Source: Polytrichum commune
Lineage: Eukaryota > Streptophyta > Polytrichopsida > Polytrichales > Polytrichaceae
DNA: 64,000 nucleotides
Direction of reading: 5' to 3'
Assembly (NCBI GenBank): GCA_950295325.1
Contig: OX485806.1
Coordinates: 25,232,001-25,296,000 of the forward strand
Shown: positions 21,583 through 32,859 of the stretch, one piece after another
How positions within the stretch are numbered: position 1 is the stretch's first letter
How the letters are laid out: the number at the start of each line of letters is the position of its first letter
The notes under the pieces: generated by a model
Told to the model about the DNA's origin: nothing
Database searches by the model: none
The model's input: the letters and a program-made list of their open reading frames with translations, nothing else
Translations under genes and position numbers: made by a program

Positions 21583-23111
21583 CTGTATATGCTCTTGAAA
21601 CCTCGAGACTCCGCAGGTTCCAAGAATCCAACAAAGTTCAACCTCACTTTGCCCCTACATTACAAGAACGTGAACTACACATGTGATCCAATCACACCAG
21701 ATTTTGCAGAGATCCATGTGGTCGTTAAACCCCGATACACTGCTCGTTCCGAGAGGCCTAACAAGCGGAATGCACATCGACCTCAATTTGCCACTAAACT
21801 AGAAGCCCCGAGATCAGGAATGCCAGTAAAATGTCGAGCGACGGCAGATTGGTGCATAACATTTTGAAAGGGCGAGTTACCATGTAGGCCGATCGCCCAC
21901 CAGATTCTAGTGAGAATAAGGACAAACCCGCCCAAATGTAGAGGTAATATGGTGGGGCAGGGTTTACTTGTGCCAACTAGCTAGTGCATGTTAAGTTAAG
22001 TTAACTGCATGACTAGATCTGTAGGACTTTAGTTTAGATTTTTCTTCAATGCGGACGTCTATGTACGTGAAAGTGGTGTGGAGACGGGGAAGTTTTTTTG
22101 TTGTTTTTCGAGCTGACGTCACTTTACAGCAACCCTGATGTTATTAGAGGGAATCCCTAGAAGATCGTGGGGGGGGGGGGGGGGGGGGGAAGGGGAACTT
22201 AACGTCCGCCACTAGCTACTCTCATCTTCTCAACTATGGGCCCACCTACTAACCTCCTCCTCTAGGTTAAAACTTCCTCCTCCTTCAAAAATTGGGTTTT
22301 CAATCCTTGGTAAAGAGAACTTGTAAGTTGAAGATTCTTTAGTGAGTACATGGAAGTCTAGCGGTCCATGTCCATGGCCCTCCACATTCTAGTGGACCAC
22401 CAAAATGTGGTTGGATGGCGGCTTGTCTTTAACTACATGCGAACACCTCTGATTCATTAGTTTCTAGAATCTAGTGGGCGAGCGGCCTTCATGGAAACGA
22501 ACCCTAAGCAGTGTGCATTCATTTATATGGGCCCTAAGAATATAACCATGGGATACCGCAACTAGTGCATATTTAGCTTGAATATGTGATTGAAGGCAAG
22601 ACAAAACAAGGTTTATGAGTTGAAAAGTCTTCTATTTGAGAATAGATATCTTAAGTCTGGCAGGAGCCTAGCCTGCACCCCACTCCACAGGTTAATCCAA
22701 ACGTCAATACATTCTTCAGATAGATGGGTTAGGGCCACTTCACACACAAGACTGTGGCCCGTGACCGTTGCATTTCAAGCATTCTCATTGGTGGAAAAGG
22801 AGGAGTCGGTCCAAGTTCGCTTCATGCTACGCTTGAGGGACCAACAGAGTAAGTGTTAGCAAGATGGATGTAAAGTCTACACATATTCTTACATGGCATC
22901 AAATGGATCATGTTTCCATGGTCACTTGGATTATTTTCAAAAACCATCTCTTGAAGGTAGGCCTAACACAAAACCAAGACACCATAACACTTTGAGATCT
23001 CACAACCATAATTTTATTAAATTTTATCATGTGTGAGGACCCTACTTGGATAAAAATTCATTGAAATAGCATTTGGTTGAGGACCTGGTCACATATGACT
23101 TCACACTACAC
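21583..23111. other. Intergenic with a 21-base G run
   Basis: No gene is recognised. The span contains an uninterrupted run of 21 G at 22169-22189. A fragment at 22511-22582 (TATGGGCCCTAAGAATATAA and ACCATGGGATACCGCAACTA) also occurs near 57350. Sequence around 22940-23000 resembles, in inverted orientation, sequence near 62080-62150, so it is an old dispersed repeat. Confidence 0.4.
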
Positions 23112-23522
23112 CACGGGTAGATCACTCCATTGTCAAGTTGAACACCACATGCGGCCAAAAAAAATCTTCTTTTGGTAAGTTGCACCACCAAAATGGGTCA
23201 AAATTTTATCAAATTTTTTTCATGAGTAGATATACACAGTACCTATGACATAGTTAAAAGTGGTAACTAAATTTGATGATTTTTTTTTTTCATAAAACAT
23301 ACCATTTCTGATTAGAATGACACAGAATTGAACTAAAACAATTACTAAAAAAAATAAAGATGACTAAAAATTTCAAAAAAGTATACAAAAGATACTATCA
23401 ATGGTTATGTATATGTTGAAAAAAATATCACAAATTTCAAAATTATGTATGGCATGTAATATAGGGGTAGCAAACTTTGTCCGCACGTGGTGTCATCTTG
23501 ACAATGAAGTGACCTCCCCGTG
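23112..23522 (+). mobile_element. hAT-like MITE, copy A, with 8-bp target duplication
   Basis: The 411-bp element begins CACGGGTAGATCACTCCATT and ends with the inverted counterpart AATGAAGTGACCTCCCCGTG. The terminal inverted repeats run for about 45 bases and include CACCACATGCGGCCAAA versus its complement. The flanks are the perfect 8-bp direct repeat CACTACAC (23104-23111 and 23523-23530). The interior is AT-rich with no ORF. An 8-bp duplication is typical of hAT elements. A second copy, inverted, is at 48714-49122. Confidence 0.85.
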
Positions 23523-24739
23523 CACTACACGTGAGGGCCCATGACCACGCTACATGATTTTGGAAGTATCTTGGGACCGCCTTTGGACACTTCTTTTGGG
23601 CTCTCACAACTTCATGGTCACAGCTCTTGGCTCGTGTGTGAAATGGCCCTTAAAAAGTTACCATTTACAACTAGCCCACTTCTCCTATGATATGAAACGC
23701 GAGACTACTGCAATATGGTTAGAAAATCCAAATTAATGCCATAGCCACTTTACTCATTATTTTTGGAGCTCATATGAATATTGTGTGCATTATCAAAGTC
23801 AAGATTCTTGTGCTCATTAATTGGTAATATAGGTCTCCCTCTCCCCCCCCCCCCCCTCAAATTAGGTTGATTATTAAGCCTAGAATGATTAACAATTTTT
23901 GAACTTGTGGTCCAATTCCTTTTGAGCACATGTCTTTTTGTGTCCCATCTTGGAACTACATCCAACTACATACCATTCAAACACAAAGAAGTATAATACA
24001 TCACAAACCACCAAACCCACTTCACAACACAACAACAAAATTGGGAATGGCACAAACCACTTTTAGCTCAATTAACAATTGCTTAGGGATTGGTCGTTGG
24101 CAGACGTTACAATTCTTGCATGTATTCCAGGTTATTATACATCCACATACACTCAAATGAGTTCCACAAGAATCAAACTCGGACAAGATTATATGGCATT
24201 AACATTAACTCCCCACCAACATGGAGCTAATGACCTGGTGTCCACTCACCACCACCAAAACATACCCTTATACCCACTTCTAATAATATTACTTTCTTAG
24301 GAAAGCACCTAGTAACTACAGTCACATGTTACTAGTTAAAGTTAGTGGTTTATGAATACTAAGATAGTGCATGCTCCCTACAAAGGTTGGAGTACTTCTA
24401 CACCCAACATCATTGGCCTTGAGGACGTGACCATGAATGTCTTGCAAATGGTCACTCTATTCACTATGGTCTCCCTTTTGGAGGTTGGAGTTCTTCTTAT
24501 ATCCGTGAATGTCACAATCGTGGAATCATGTCCAACTTGAACACCATTCAAAGAGTATTTATTGGACTATGCACATCACAACCTCATAGAAACAATCGCA
24601 ACTTCTTGAGCAACTTTTGGAAGAGCATCCAAACTTGAACCCTAAAACATAGCACACAACATTCATGTCTCAATTCTATTATTGGATCTTGTCATAGTGC
24701 ATTCAAGACAAACACCAAATCATAATGACCCTGTGTTTG
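23523..24739. other. Intergenic, nothing recognised
   Basis: AT-rich sequence with a run of 14 C at 23843-23856. Short ORFs near 24079-24300 and 24352-24540 show no motif. It may belong to the decayed helicase element that follows, but I cannot show this. Confidence 0.35.
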
Positions 24740-25925
24740 ATATTGATATTCAGACTAAGGTTCAACAAGACATTATGGACAACATTGTTCAAAAATCCAA
24801 AAGGACCACATATCCTGATAGGTACTCTAGGAAGCGGCAAAACATTTTTTTGTAAAATACATTGCCCAATATTTTCATATTAATAATAAATGAGTCATTC
24901 TTTTAACAATCATGGGATCAGCTACACTTAGACTTGCTAGTGGGCATCTACAAGTCCACACCACGTTTTGTAAACCTACACATGGCTATTTGTCTATGTT
25001 GCCTGAACCAAGCTCCATTTTGACTAAATTAGAGAGCGCAGACATCATAATCTTTGACAAAATGTCGATGATAATGAGCCATATGTGCGTAGTGGAAAAA
25101 CACCTCAATTAAACGAGGCACATGCAACACATGCACATCTTCATTCCAAGACAAGCTTGTGCTATTAGTTAGAGACCTTGCCCAACTACATACAATATGT
25201 AAACATACACTTGAAGTTTCAAATGTCATTGCAAAGAATGCCATATCACTTCTCCTCCACGTTGGGTTACTGCCAAACAACACATGCTTCGAACATCTAT
25301 TAGATACACCTCCGACCCACTATACCTCAACTCTCTTAACATAATATAAGAATAACACCCTACCAAAACAAAAAATTGAAGACACACTAAGTGCATGCTT
25401 CATTGACAAATATGTGCTTTTAGATCATATAGATGCAACCATGACAATCTCAAGTTCGCACCAAGAAGATATCACCATGGATAATGACATCGTATTCAAA
25501 GCAAAATTTTCCCCAACAAAGAGAAATCATGCTACACTTGAAACAATCAAAACTAAAGGTCACAATATATTGACACAGTTAAATGACACAAAATTTGATC
25601 AACTCCACTATGTGGTTGTATGTGTAATTGTTATTTCACTGTGAATTTTAGTTTTGCAAAAGTCAATGTGAACAGTGTATTTACATAGAGCATTGGTCCA
25701 TACGGACAACCACAGTGTGGTCACAAGCATTGATGTTGAATCCATAGGGACATAAATGCAGATGTTTTTAAAGAGTCACAATTTCCAACACAAATATACA
25801 TATGAACAATACTATTACAAAGCATCATTCCCAATAATTCTTGCATATGCAATGATCAACCACAAATCACAAGGTGTTACCATATCAGCCAAGGTTGTGT
25901 TGTTTATTTGAAATGCAGTTGTATC
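24740..25925 (+). pseudogene. PIF1-like helicase fragment (Helitron-type), decayed
   Basis: Reading across several frames, the sense strand shows VQQDIMDNIVQ, then a Walker A motif GTLGSGKT (24821-24844). ATLRLASG and HTTFCKPTHG follow, then IIFDKMSMI (about 25047-25070) where PIF1 helicases have a DE-containing Walker B, and near the end FPIILAYAMINHKSQGVTIS (about 25830-25890). This order is that of PIF1 helicases, which in plants occur as host genes and, far more often, as the helicase half of Helitron Rep-Hel proteins. Walker B has DK in place of DE, and stops and frameshifts are scattered throughout. No Rep domain or Helitron terminus (TC...CTRR with hairpin) was found, so the element assignment is inferred. 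Confidence 0.65.
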
Positions 25926-26073
25926 CGGATTACCTTATCTCATGTTATCTAGAACCACAAATAACACGATATTCAATATTTTGAGAGAGTGGGATCCTCT
26001 CAAAATAATATTGGCCATTTGGACACCTAAAAGTCATGTTAGGTTGATAAATACTAGATTATACTTCAGACGT
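25926..26073. other. Short intergenic spacer
   Basis: Nothing recognised between the helicase fragment and the foldback element. Confidence 0.4.
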
Positions 26074-26314
26074 GTAGTTTCCATTAAAATGAGAGTATGT
26101 TAAGTTGGGAAATCAACTCATTTAGGTTGAGTCGACCTAAATGAGGACAATTATGTTAGTCAATTTAGGTTGAGTCGACCTAAATGAGGACAATATGTTA
26201 GTCAATTTAGGTTGAGTCGACCTAAATGAGGACAATATGTTGTCAATTTAGGTTGAGTCGACCTAAATGAGTCGATTTCCCAGCTTAACATACTCTCATT
26301 TTAATGGAAACTAC
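26074..26314. mobile_element. Foldback MITE with four internal near-palindromes
   Basis: The arms GTAGTTTCCATTAAAATGAG at 26074 and its complement ending at 26314 continue inward for about 70 bases with only a few mismatches. The centre holds four copies of ATTTAGGTTGAGTCGACCTAAAT-type near-palindromes at 26120-26142, 26163-26185, 26205-26227 and 26246-26268, spaced 41-43 bases apart and separated by GAGGACAATATGTTAGTCA-type linkers. There is no coding capacity and no clear target duplication. Confidence 0.75.
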
Positions 26315-27361
26315 GGCAGAATTTACGGCGGAAAATCAAATGTTATTTTTTTACTTGCACTCTACAACTTTCCAGTGGTTTTCATTTCATTCTTGGATTA
26401 ATAATTTGCTTTATGTACTCTCAATTCACTGGAAAACTCTCATTTTAATGAATATTGTGTTAAATAGGCAAAATGTAAAGATTATAAGAAAATTGGTTTC
26501 GTCATACTTCATTCCATGCCCAATTTTTTGCACAACATGACTTTTTTTATTATGACGAAGACATCAAGGACGCACCCATGAATATGTTGACATGGAAGAT
26601 GCTCAAAGAAATGTCCATGTTGCTCCATTTTCAGGTGGAGTTCTTGTGTTTGCATAGAGTTCTTATGTTGTTTCCTAGAACTCACCCTTCCACTCCCATA
26701 TTTTCTTTGCATGATTATGAGCCCAAAATGAATGCTCATATTTGTTTTATGTTTAGAATTTAATTAGAATTGCAATTGGAGTGTTATTGAAACAATCAAA
26801 AGTATAAAAAGAGTGAGGCTTGGTGTGGATTTATGTTTAGGCCTTAAGCCATTTTGTGTAGTGAATTAGAAGCTTAGTGACATTAGGGAGTGTTTTGATT
26901 AGAGGAGTAGTGCTTGATGAGGCAAGGGGAAGTGCCTTTGATTTAATTGTTTGAATTAGAACGTGTTCTTGTTGGTTTAGGGGTTGAAGGGTTAGCGGAG
27001 AGGATGAGGTCCTACTAAGGGGGAGAAGGTTAAGGGGTTGTGATTGGATGCCCTATCTCTCCTCTTCCTCCCTTATCCTCTCTTCTCCTTAAGTTCCCTC
27101 TCTTTACCTTTTCTTCTCTCTTCTTCAAAATCTTCCTCTCTCTCTCAATGTTCTCTCTCTTTGTCTTTTCACTCTCACCCCTTCCCTCTCTTGTGTGTAG
27201 AGGTGTGTGTGTGGGTTGTGGGTGATACCCAAAGGAGCGTTAGTCATTTGATTGTTAGTCCTTAGTTGTTTAGGCTTATAGTTTAATCTAGTTTGATTTA
27301 GTTTAGTTTGAATGGTGTTTATGGTTTTATGGTGGTTTAGCTAAGTTGAGTATTCACATGC
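26315..27361. other. Intergenic with pyrimidine-rich block
   Basis: No gene is recognised. Near 26420-26450 a piece reading CTCTCATTTTAATG echoes the terminus of the foldback element. A strongly pyrimidine-rich stretch (27050-27185, mostly CTCTCC and TTCTC) precedes the minisatellite. Such blocks are common in plant leaders and LTRs, but no transcript unit can be placed here. Confidence 0.4.
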
Positions 27362-27592
27362 AAGGCTTAGCCAGCCCCTGGACTAAAACGGCAGCTAGGC
27401 CGAAGGCTTAACCAACCCCTGGACGAGACTGCAGCTGGATTGAAGGCTTAGCCAGCCCCTGGACTAAACGGCAGCTGGGCCGAAGGCTTAGCCAACCCCT
27501 GGACGAGACTGGAGCTGGGTTGAAGGCTTAGCCAGCCCCTGGACGAGATTGCAGCTGGGTTGAAGGCTTAGCCAGCCACCGGACTGGGGTTG
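27362..27592. repeat. 40-bp minisatellite with alternating unit types
   Basis: Units start at 27362, 27403, 27443, 27483, 27523 and, partially, 27563, each beginning AAGGCTTAGCCAGCCCCTGG. Two types occur: one continues ACTAAACGGCAGCTGGGCCG, the other ACGAGACTGCAGCTGGGTTG. They appear in the order A, B, A, B, B, then a diverged partial copy, which points to growth by duplication of A-B dimers. Confidence 0.9.
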
Positions 27593-28353
27593 AGCAGTCC
27601 CGGTCACTGCAACCGGTTGTTGGGTAGCAACCACAATAAGGAGTGGGAGCCATTTGAACTAGGGCTTAGGTAGGAGCTGGGTTATGAGTTAAGGGGGGTA
27701 GCTAGGTAGAATTTAGGAAGTTAGCGGGGTTAGCATTGGAGTTACAATTAGGAACCCCTTAAGTTGGAGGTTGTTGACGTTAGGGAGTGAACTTGTGAGT
27801 GAATTTAGAAGTGACTTGCAATAGAGGAATGCTAAGATAGTGATAAGAGAGAGAAGTGTTTTTTAACACTTGTATCCTTATCATGGAATGAATTGATGTG
27901 CTAAAATTGATGTAAAGCACCAGGGTGAGTTGTGTGGTTCCCCACAAAGAAGATGGCCTTGGATGATGATTGCGGATTAAGGTATTAGAAATTTAATTGT
28001 CACATGGAGTCGACAAGCCATAGCCTCACGGAGGCTAAGATCACTAATGAGAAGGTCTTGGCTAATGTCAAGGTCTCAAGAGGGATATCACTAAGGGCAT
28101 GTCTAGCCAAGGCCGCGGGGTGGACCCTTGAGAAGGCCAATGCTCTACCTATTCAAGAGGCTAACATCAATAAAACATCATGATTCTAAGTAAGTTGGGA
28201 GTTCATTGAGATGGGAGTTACATTCCATGTTACCGCGAGTTTTGGTATGACACATGTGATTCTCAAAACCACCACCCGGACTAGGACGCTTAAGGGTGGT
28301 GGGTTTGGCCTCACAATGATCAACATACTCTCTTCTTGTTTTTCTTTGAAGAG
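27593..28353. other. Intergenic, nothing recognised
   Basis: No ORF with a recognisable motif. Phrases rich in AAGGCC and GGCTAA between 28010 and 28170 look like degenerate simple repeats. Confidence 0.35.
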
Positions 28354-28470
28354 ATGTTCAATGCATGCATCATTGACAAGGATATGCTTTTGAAACATGT
28401 AGATGCAAGCATGACAATCTTATGCTTACACAAAGAAAGTGTCATAGTATACAATAACCTGGAATTCAAG
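28354..28470 (+). pseudogene. Second fragment of the PIF1-like helicase element
   Basis: The sequence GCATGC.TCATTGACAA..ATATGCTTTT, then AT.TAGATGCAA.CATGACAATCT and a CAAGAAGA-like stretch, closely follows 25388-25500 in the first helicase fragment, in the same orientation. It is therefore a piece of a second copy of the same decayed element, about 3 kb downstream. Confidence 0.6.
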
Positions 28471-29846
28471 AATTTTTTTACCTAGCCACAGGATTGGGCT
28501 GGATTTATTTCTTATGGATTAAAGTAGTGTGGGATCACTAGTGTCAAGTGTTTTTTGGATGTAACACAAGGGATATGACAAGTTACAAAGACATTCATGG
28601 CACCAAAGGGTAAACTCAAAGTTTTTGCAATTGTGCATAGTCAAGAGTAGGTCACCAAAGCCCTCCTATATGAGCTCTTCTAATATCTAGTATGTGTGCC
28701 ATATATTATGTGTATATATCTAAGTTTTGTCCATACTTGATGAGTTCATATTGCAATCCAGAGTTATACAGTTGTGGCTTGTGGAGCAGCTTATGGGGCT
28801 TTGCAAGTGGTGTTCATTCAAGGGGATCGTACAAACATTCCACATTGGTAAAGATTTAGACCTCTAGTAGTAGAAATCCAAATTTCAATCATTGTAGACA
28901 ACAATTTGGTTTATAAATGTTTCGGATGCATGTTGCTTTCGATGGAAGCATATACATTGTCTAATATAGTACTCATGTGCAAAATCAATTCCATGTTTTA
29001 TTACTGGTGTGTGTAGATTTTGTTGCTCACAATAATGGTAGGAAATAAAATCCTCTACAATGTTCTCAAAGACATTTTATTAGTCATCAACATTCTTAGC
29101 AATAATTTCAACAACACGCATTTGTGAATCACCCATATTACCTTTGTGGAGCAATTAGTGTGGACCTACATAACTAGAGCAAACAAGAACATAAATTCCA
29201 TAACATTTAAAACATTGTTGCCATATTGATCTTTTTGAACCACATAAAGTTCATGGATAGAGAAATTGATAGGTTCATGACATAGGTGTCACCTTTATAC
29301 TACACGTTCCTACCAACCGGCAATGTACATATTCCTATTCCCATTGATATGCCCATGTCCATGTGCCAAGTGATCTACGACATTACAACATCCCCTCTCG
29401 TACGAGGGCCTCCAACGGTGGGGCCTAGGCCGAAGTGGCTCATAGGCAACATAAAACCACTAGGATGTGTGTTGGCCTACACCATATTTATATGCCCTTC
29501 CTTATTTCAAACATAGCAACCATGCTTGTATTCGACAATGTGGAAGTCGTATTTGCCTTACTAAGCCATGGGTGATCAGTGTCAAGATTGTGGTGTGCAT
29601 GGTTTTCGTTATGTTTTTCTAACCCATCCCCCAAAAAAATATTAAATTGCATGAACTATTTGTCAAAAAAGAACTCAATTTGACGATTGAGTAATATTAT
29701 GTGTGTCTAGTCATTTTGAAGGTTTTGTCACATGTCTCATGTCCTATGCCTCTCTTAGGGTTCCTAAGAACATTTCACACACAAAATTGAAGGTCGTGAC
29801 CAATACATTTTAAGATCTCTCATTGATTAAAAAAAAAAGGCCGAGA
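28471..29846. other. Intergenic, nothing recognised
   Basis: AT-rich sequence. An ORF at 29286-29516 is proline-rich but matches no family I know. No RNA gene or terminal repeat was seen before the LTR-like segment. Confidence 0.35.
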
Positions 29847-31113
29847 TGTCATGGTATGCGGCATCGGCAGCTGCACCTTATCCGTGGAAGTTCCTCCATT
29901 TAAATTTGGATGGATGAATTTTAGAAGTTGGAGAGATGCTCCTAAGTGAGGAGCCTCCTTCTTGGCTTGGCACTCTTGCCAAGTCAAGCCTTACGAATGT
30001 GTGTGTGAAGAGAGCTTGTGTGAGATGAAGATCGTCGCAACCCTTGCTAGTCTTCCTTATCTTAGCTTGACCGCTTTCCAACCTAGCAAGTGCCACGAGC
30101 GCTAACCTCCACATCCCACGCACATGCATGGTTAGCTCCCAAAACCGCGGACCTCCAAGCTCATGGCTTGGTCACCAAACCCTCCTACTCATGCATTCAG
30201 GACTCTCCCCTTAGTAGGTAGCTAATGGCTAAGGTGGACTTCCATCCATGGAAGTCCACTCTTGAGTTGATCATCGTGTTGCCAAAACAACACTACAATT
30301 ACCCGGAGCACAATGCCAAGTATGCTCCGGGGGGGGGTCGGTCGGCTAAGCTGCCTCACCCATATAAGCCTCTAGGACTTTGGGCGGGGCCCCTACCCCA
30401 CCTTCAAGTATCCTTTTGTCTCTCTACAAGGGTTGGGGCCAAGTAGACATTTTCCTTTAGCCACTGGGGCTAGAATCTCCCAGCAGCTTCAGACCACCAT
30501 AACTTCTATATACAATGTCTGATGCTCTCAAGCGACCACTCTATTGTCACCTACTCTTTGCGTAGATGCCGATGGACCCCTCACTTGCCCCATTCGGGAA
30601 AGTATTGAGGAAGTTATGGCTTTTCAAACCTTGGCAGTCCCGGGCACCACTCCCAGGTCACTGCTGTCCCAGGGTGCAGTCCCGGGACAGCGCCCCACTC
30701 AAATTGCCATATCATATCTCCTAGCTAGCACCTCTTATTGAGGTGTTCCTTAGCATTCTAGAATTTCACCGCCATAAGCTACTCACAACTTATGGCCTTA
30801 CCCTCATGACTCTTAGTTCCCGTGGGTGAGAGGCGTTCTCAATGCCCGGGGCCCTCACCCACACTAACAGTACTTGGGCCCTCTCACCAATGGCGCCACA
30901 AGTCCCGAGTGTCACTCCGGGGTCCCCCTTGTGCCCAAGGTGTTGCAAGCACTCCTCATGGAGAGGTGCACGACAAAGATTGCATGTTTTTACAATAAAT
31001 CTTGAGTTATTTTCTCCCTACTTACACTCTTAGATTCTCCCGTGGTGAAGTGAGAGATAACTTGACTCATTGTATGCATTTGAAGAGAGATTTAGAGCTC
31101 TTAGAAGGGTTTG
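29847..31113 (+). repeat. Probable 5' LTR of the gypsy element, with a 0.95-kb insertion
   Basis: It begins TGTCATGGTATGCGGCATCGG. Its two ends match 36610-36932: 29847-30032 pairs with 36610-36795, and 30980-31113 pairs with 36796-36932. The second block includes GTTTTTACAATAAATC, with a polyadenylation-type AATAAA. The insert (30033-30980) is GC-rich with CCCGGG phrases and is bordered by the 5-base repeat AAGAT, which may be a target duplication. A gag-integrase coding region between the two matching segments supports LTR identity, but no primer-binding site is evident. Confidence 0.55.
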
Positions 31114-32859
31114 ACTTTTGCCTTCTCACTTGGCAAGAATCCTTCATTTTTCTTATGTTCTTCTTCATTCTTAATATATGACACGCAAGGGAGGGCGTGA
31201 GGACGAGGAGTGACGAAGTTACAGAGTGTTGGAGCGAAGAACACCGCAGATTTGCAGAACAACAAGAAAAATAATGCTTGTTTGTAAATGTCACATCAAG
31301 GTGAATTATAATGATGAATTATTGAATTGTCCACATAATCTCTTGTCATTTGTTCGCTTGCAAGCTTGAATTCACAACATTGAGCTTGTGAAAAATATTC
31401 TTGATTTCAATTTAGAGGGCAATTCATTAAAAAAAAATTAAAATTAGAGAAGAGGCGGAGGAACCGACTCCAGGAGCCAAAGCCACTGGTCGACTCCCAC
31501 TGTTGTGCCTGGGGTTCAGCGGCAGCTCGCCTCCCCTTGCCTCCCCCCTCTCCCCCACTAGCCCACCCCTACCCCCCTAGTAGTTAACCCCCCCTTCTAG
31601 CTAGCTACCCCCAGCCTATATCACCAACCCCCCCTTGGGCCTAGGCCTCGGCCTACCACCTCCCCCCCGCCCCTAGCAACAACAATTGTGGAAGCGGGCA
31701 CATTTTTTTTGTCATTTAAAAAAAACAAATATGTGAGTGATGATTAACAAATGATCAAAAATAAAATAAAATAAAATCATCTCTTGGGGGGAGGCAATCA
31801 AAAGTTTTACGGGTTGGAGGTCACATTTTTTGTTAATAAAAGATATATTTTCACAAGAGCATTTTTGCCAAGTTTGTTTTCATTCATCAACAATAAAGTT
31901 GGGGACTTGAAGAGAATCTGATACCGGCATTCATAAACACGTTATGAAACATTAAGGTGTTGGGGTTTCGGAAGAGGCAAGTATTGCAAGAAGAGTTCAC
32001 GGAAGCATCCGGGAACACGCAAAGGACGTGGAATTGCAGTGAATTTGCAGTCGGCTTATTCTTTCATCACATCGGATTAGAAAGAGGTACTTGGTATAAG
32101 AGGATGATTTGATTTTCTTTTAGTAAAAAATAAATTAAAAAATAAGGGAATGATATTTAAGCCATTACACATTAAAAATTTTGGAGGCAAATTATAGGCG
32201 TTGGGATTCATTTAGGGATATGTATATGGGATTGCTGAGGATTTATCATTTAAAGTTATTTGGCATATGAAATCGCCATTTGACTTAACAATATAATTGT
32301 TAAGGTTGAATAATGTTTAGCAACACAAATTTCCGGATTTATTGTGGGAGAGAATTTTGTTGTTGTAATGAATATGAGAGATATGTTTATGTGCCAATTT
32401 TTTTCCACTGCAACAAGGGTGTCTCACGTTTGACCACCAGCCGCAAGTGAGTGCCGGTTGTGCCCAGTCAATTCAAATTTAGCTTAATTGTTGTTTGGAG
32501 AAGAGAATCCAGTATTGCGTTTGCATTGTTTTCCGTATTTCATTGTGGTACCTTTCCTTGTGGCGGGTTGTGTTGTTGAATGTTGCCAGCATTGTCCCAA
32601 TTTATGTTGTTCTAGTTTGTGATAGGATATCGTGGACGTAAGGTTGAAGTAATAACCGACAAGACCTTTGTGTGTGCACTAAATATGCCGTGTTTTTATT
32701 CCCTTATGATGAGACTAGATTGATGACCAGCACACCATAAAGTTGGTAGTGGTTGTAGGTGTAAGTTGTCTTCCACATTCTGATATTTTACCTGAACACC
32801 ATATTAGTTTCGGTTGTTGGCTCCAGTAACTGAACCCGTAGTGGATTTATGATCACAAC
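31114..32859. other. Leader region of the gypsy element or flanking DNA
   Basis: No ORF. The span includes a very C-rich stretch (31540-31680) with repeated ACCCCCC and GGCCTAGG phrases, then AT-rich sequence up to the gag-like frame. It may be the untranslated leader of the LTR element, but this is not shown. Confidence 0.3.

Noticed and set aside
30892-30900. TGGCGCCAC as a primer-binding site of the LTR element
   Set aside because: It lies inside the insert found only in the left LTR copy and upstream of the second LTR-matching block, so it cannot follow the LTR end.
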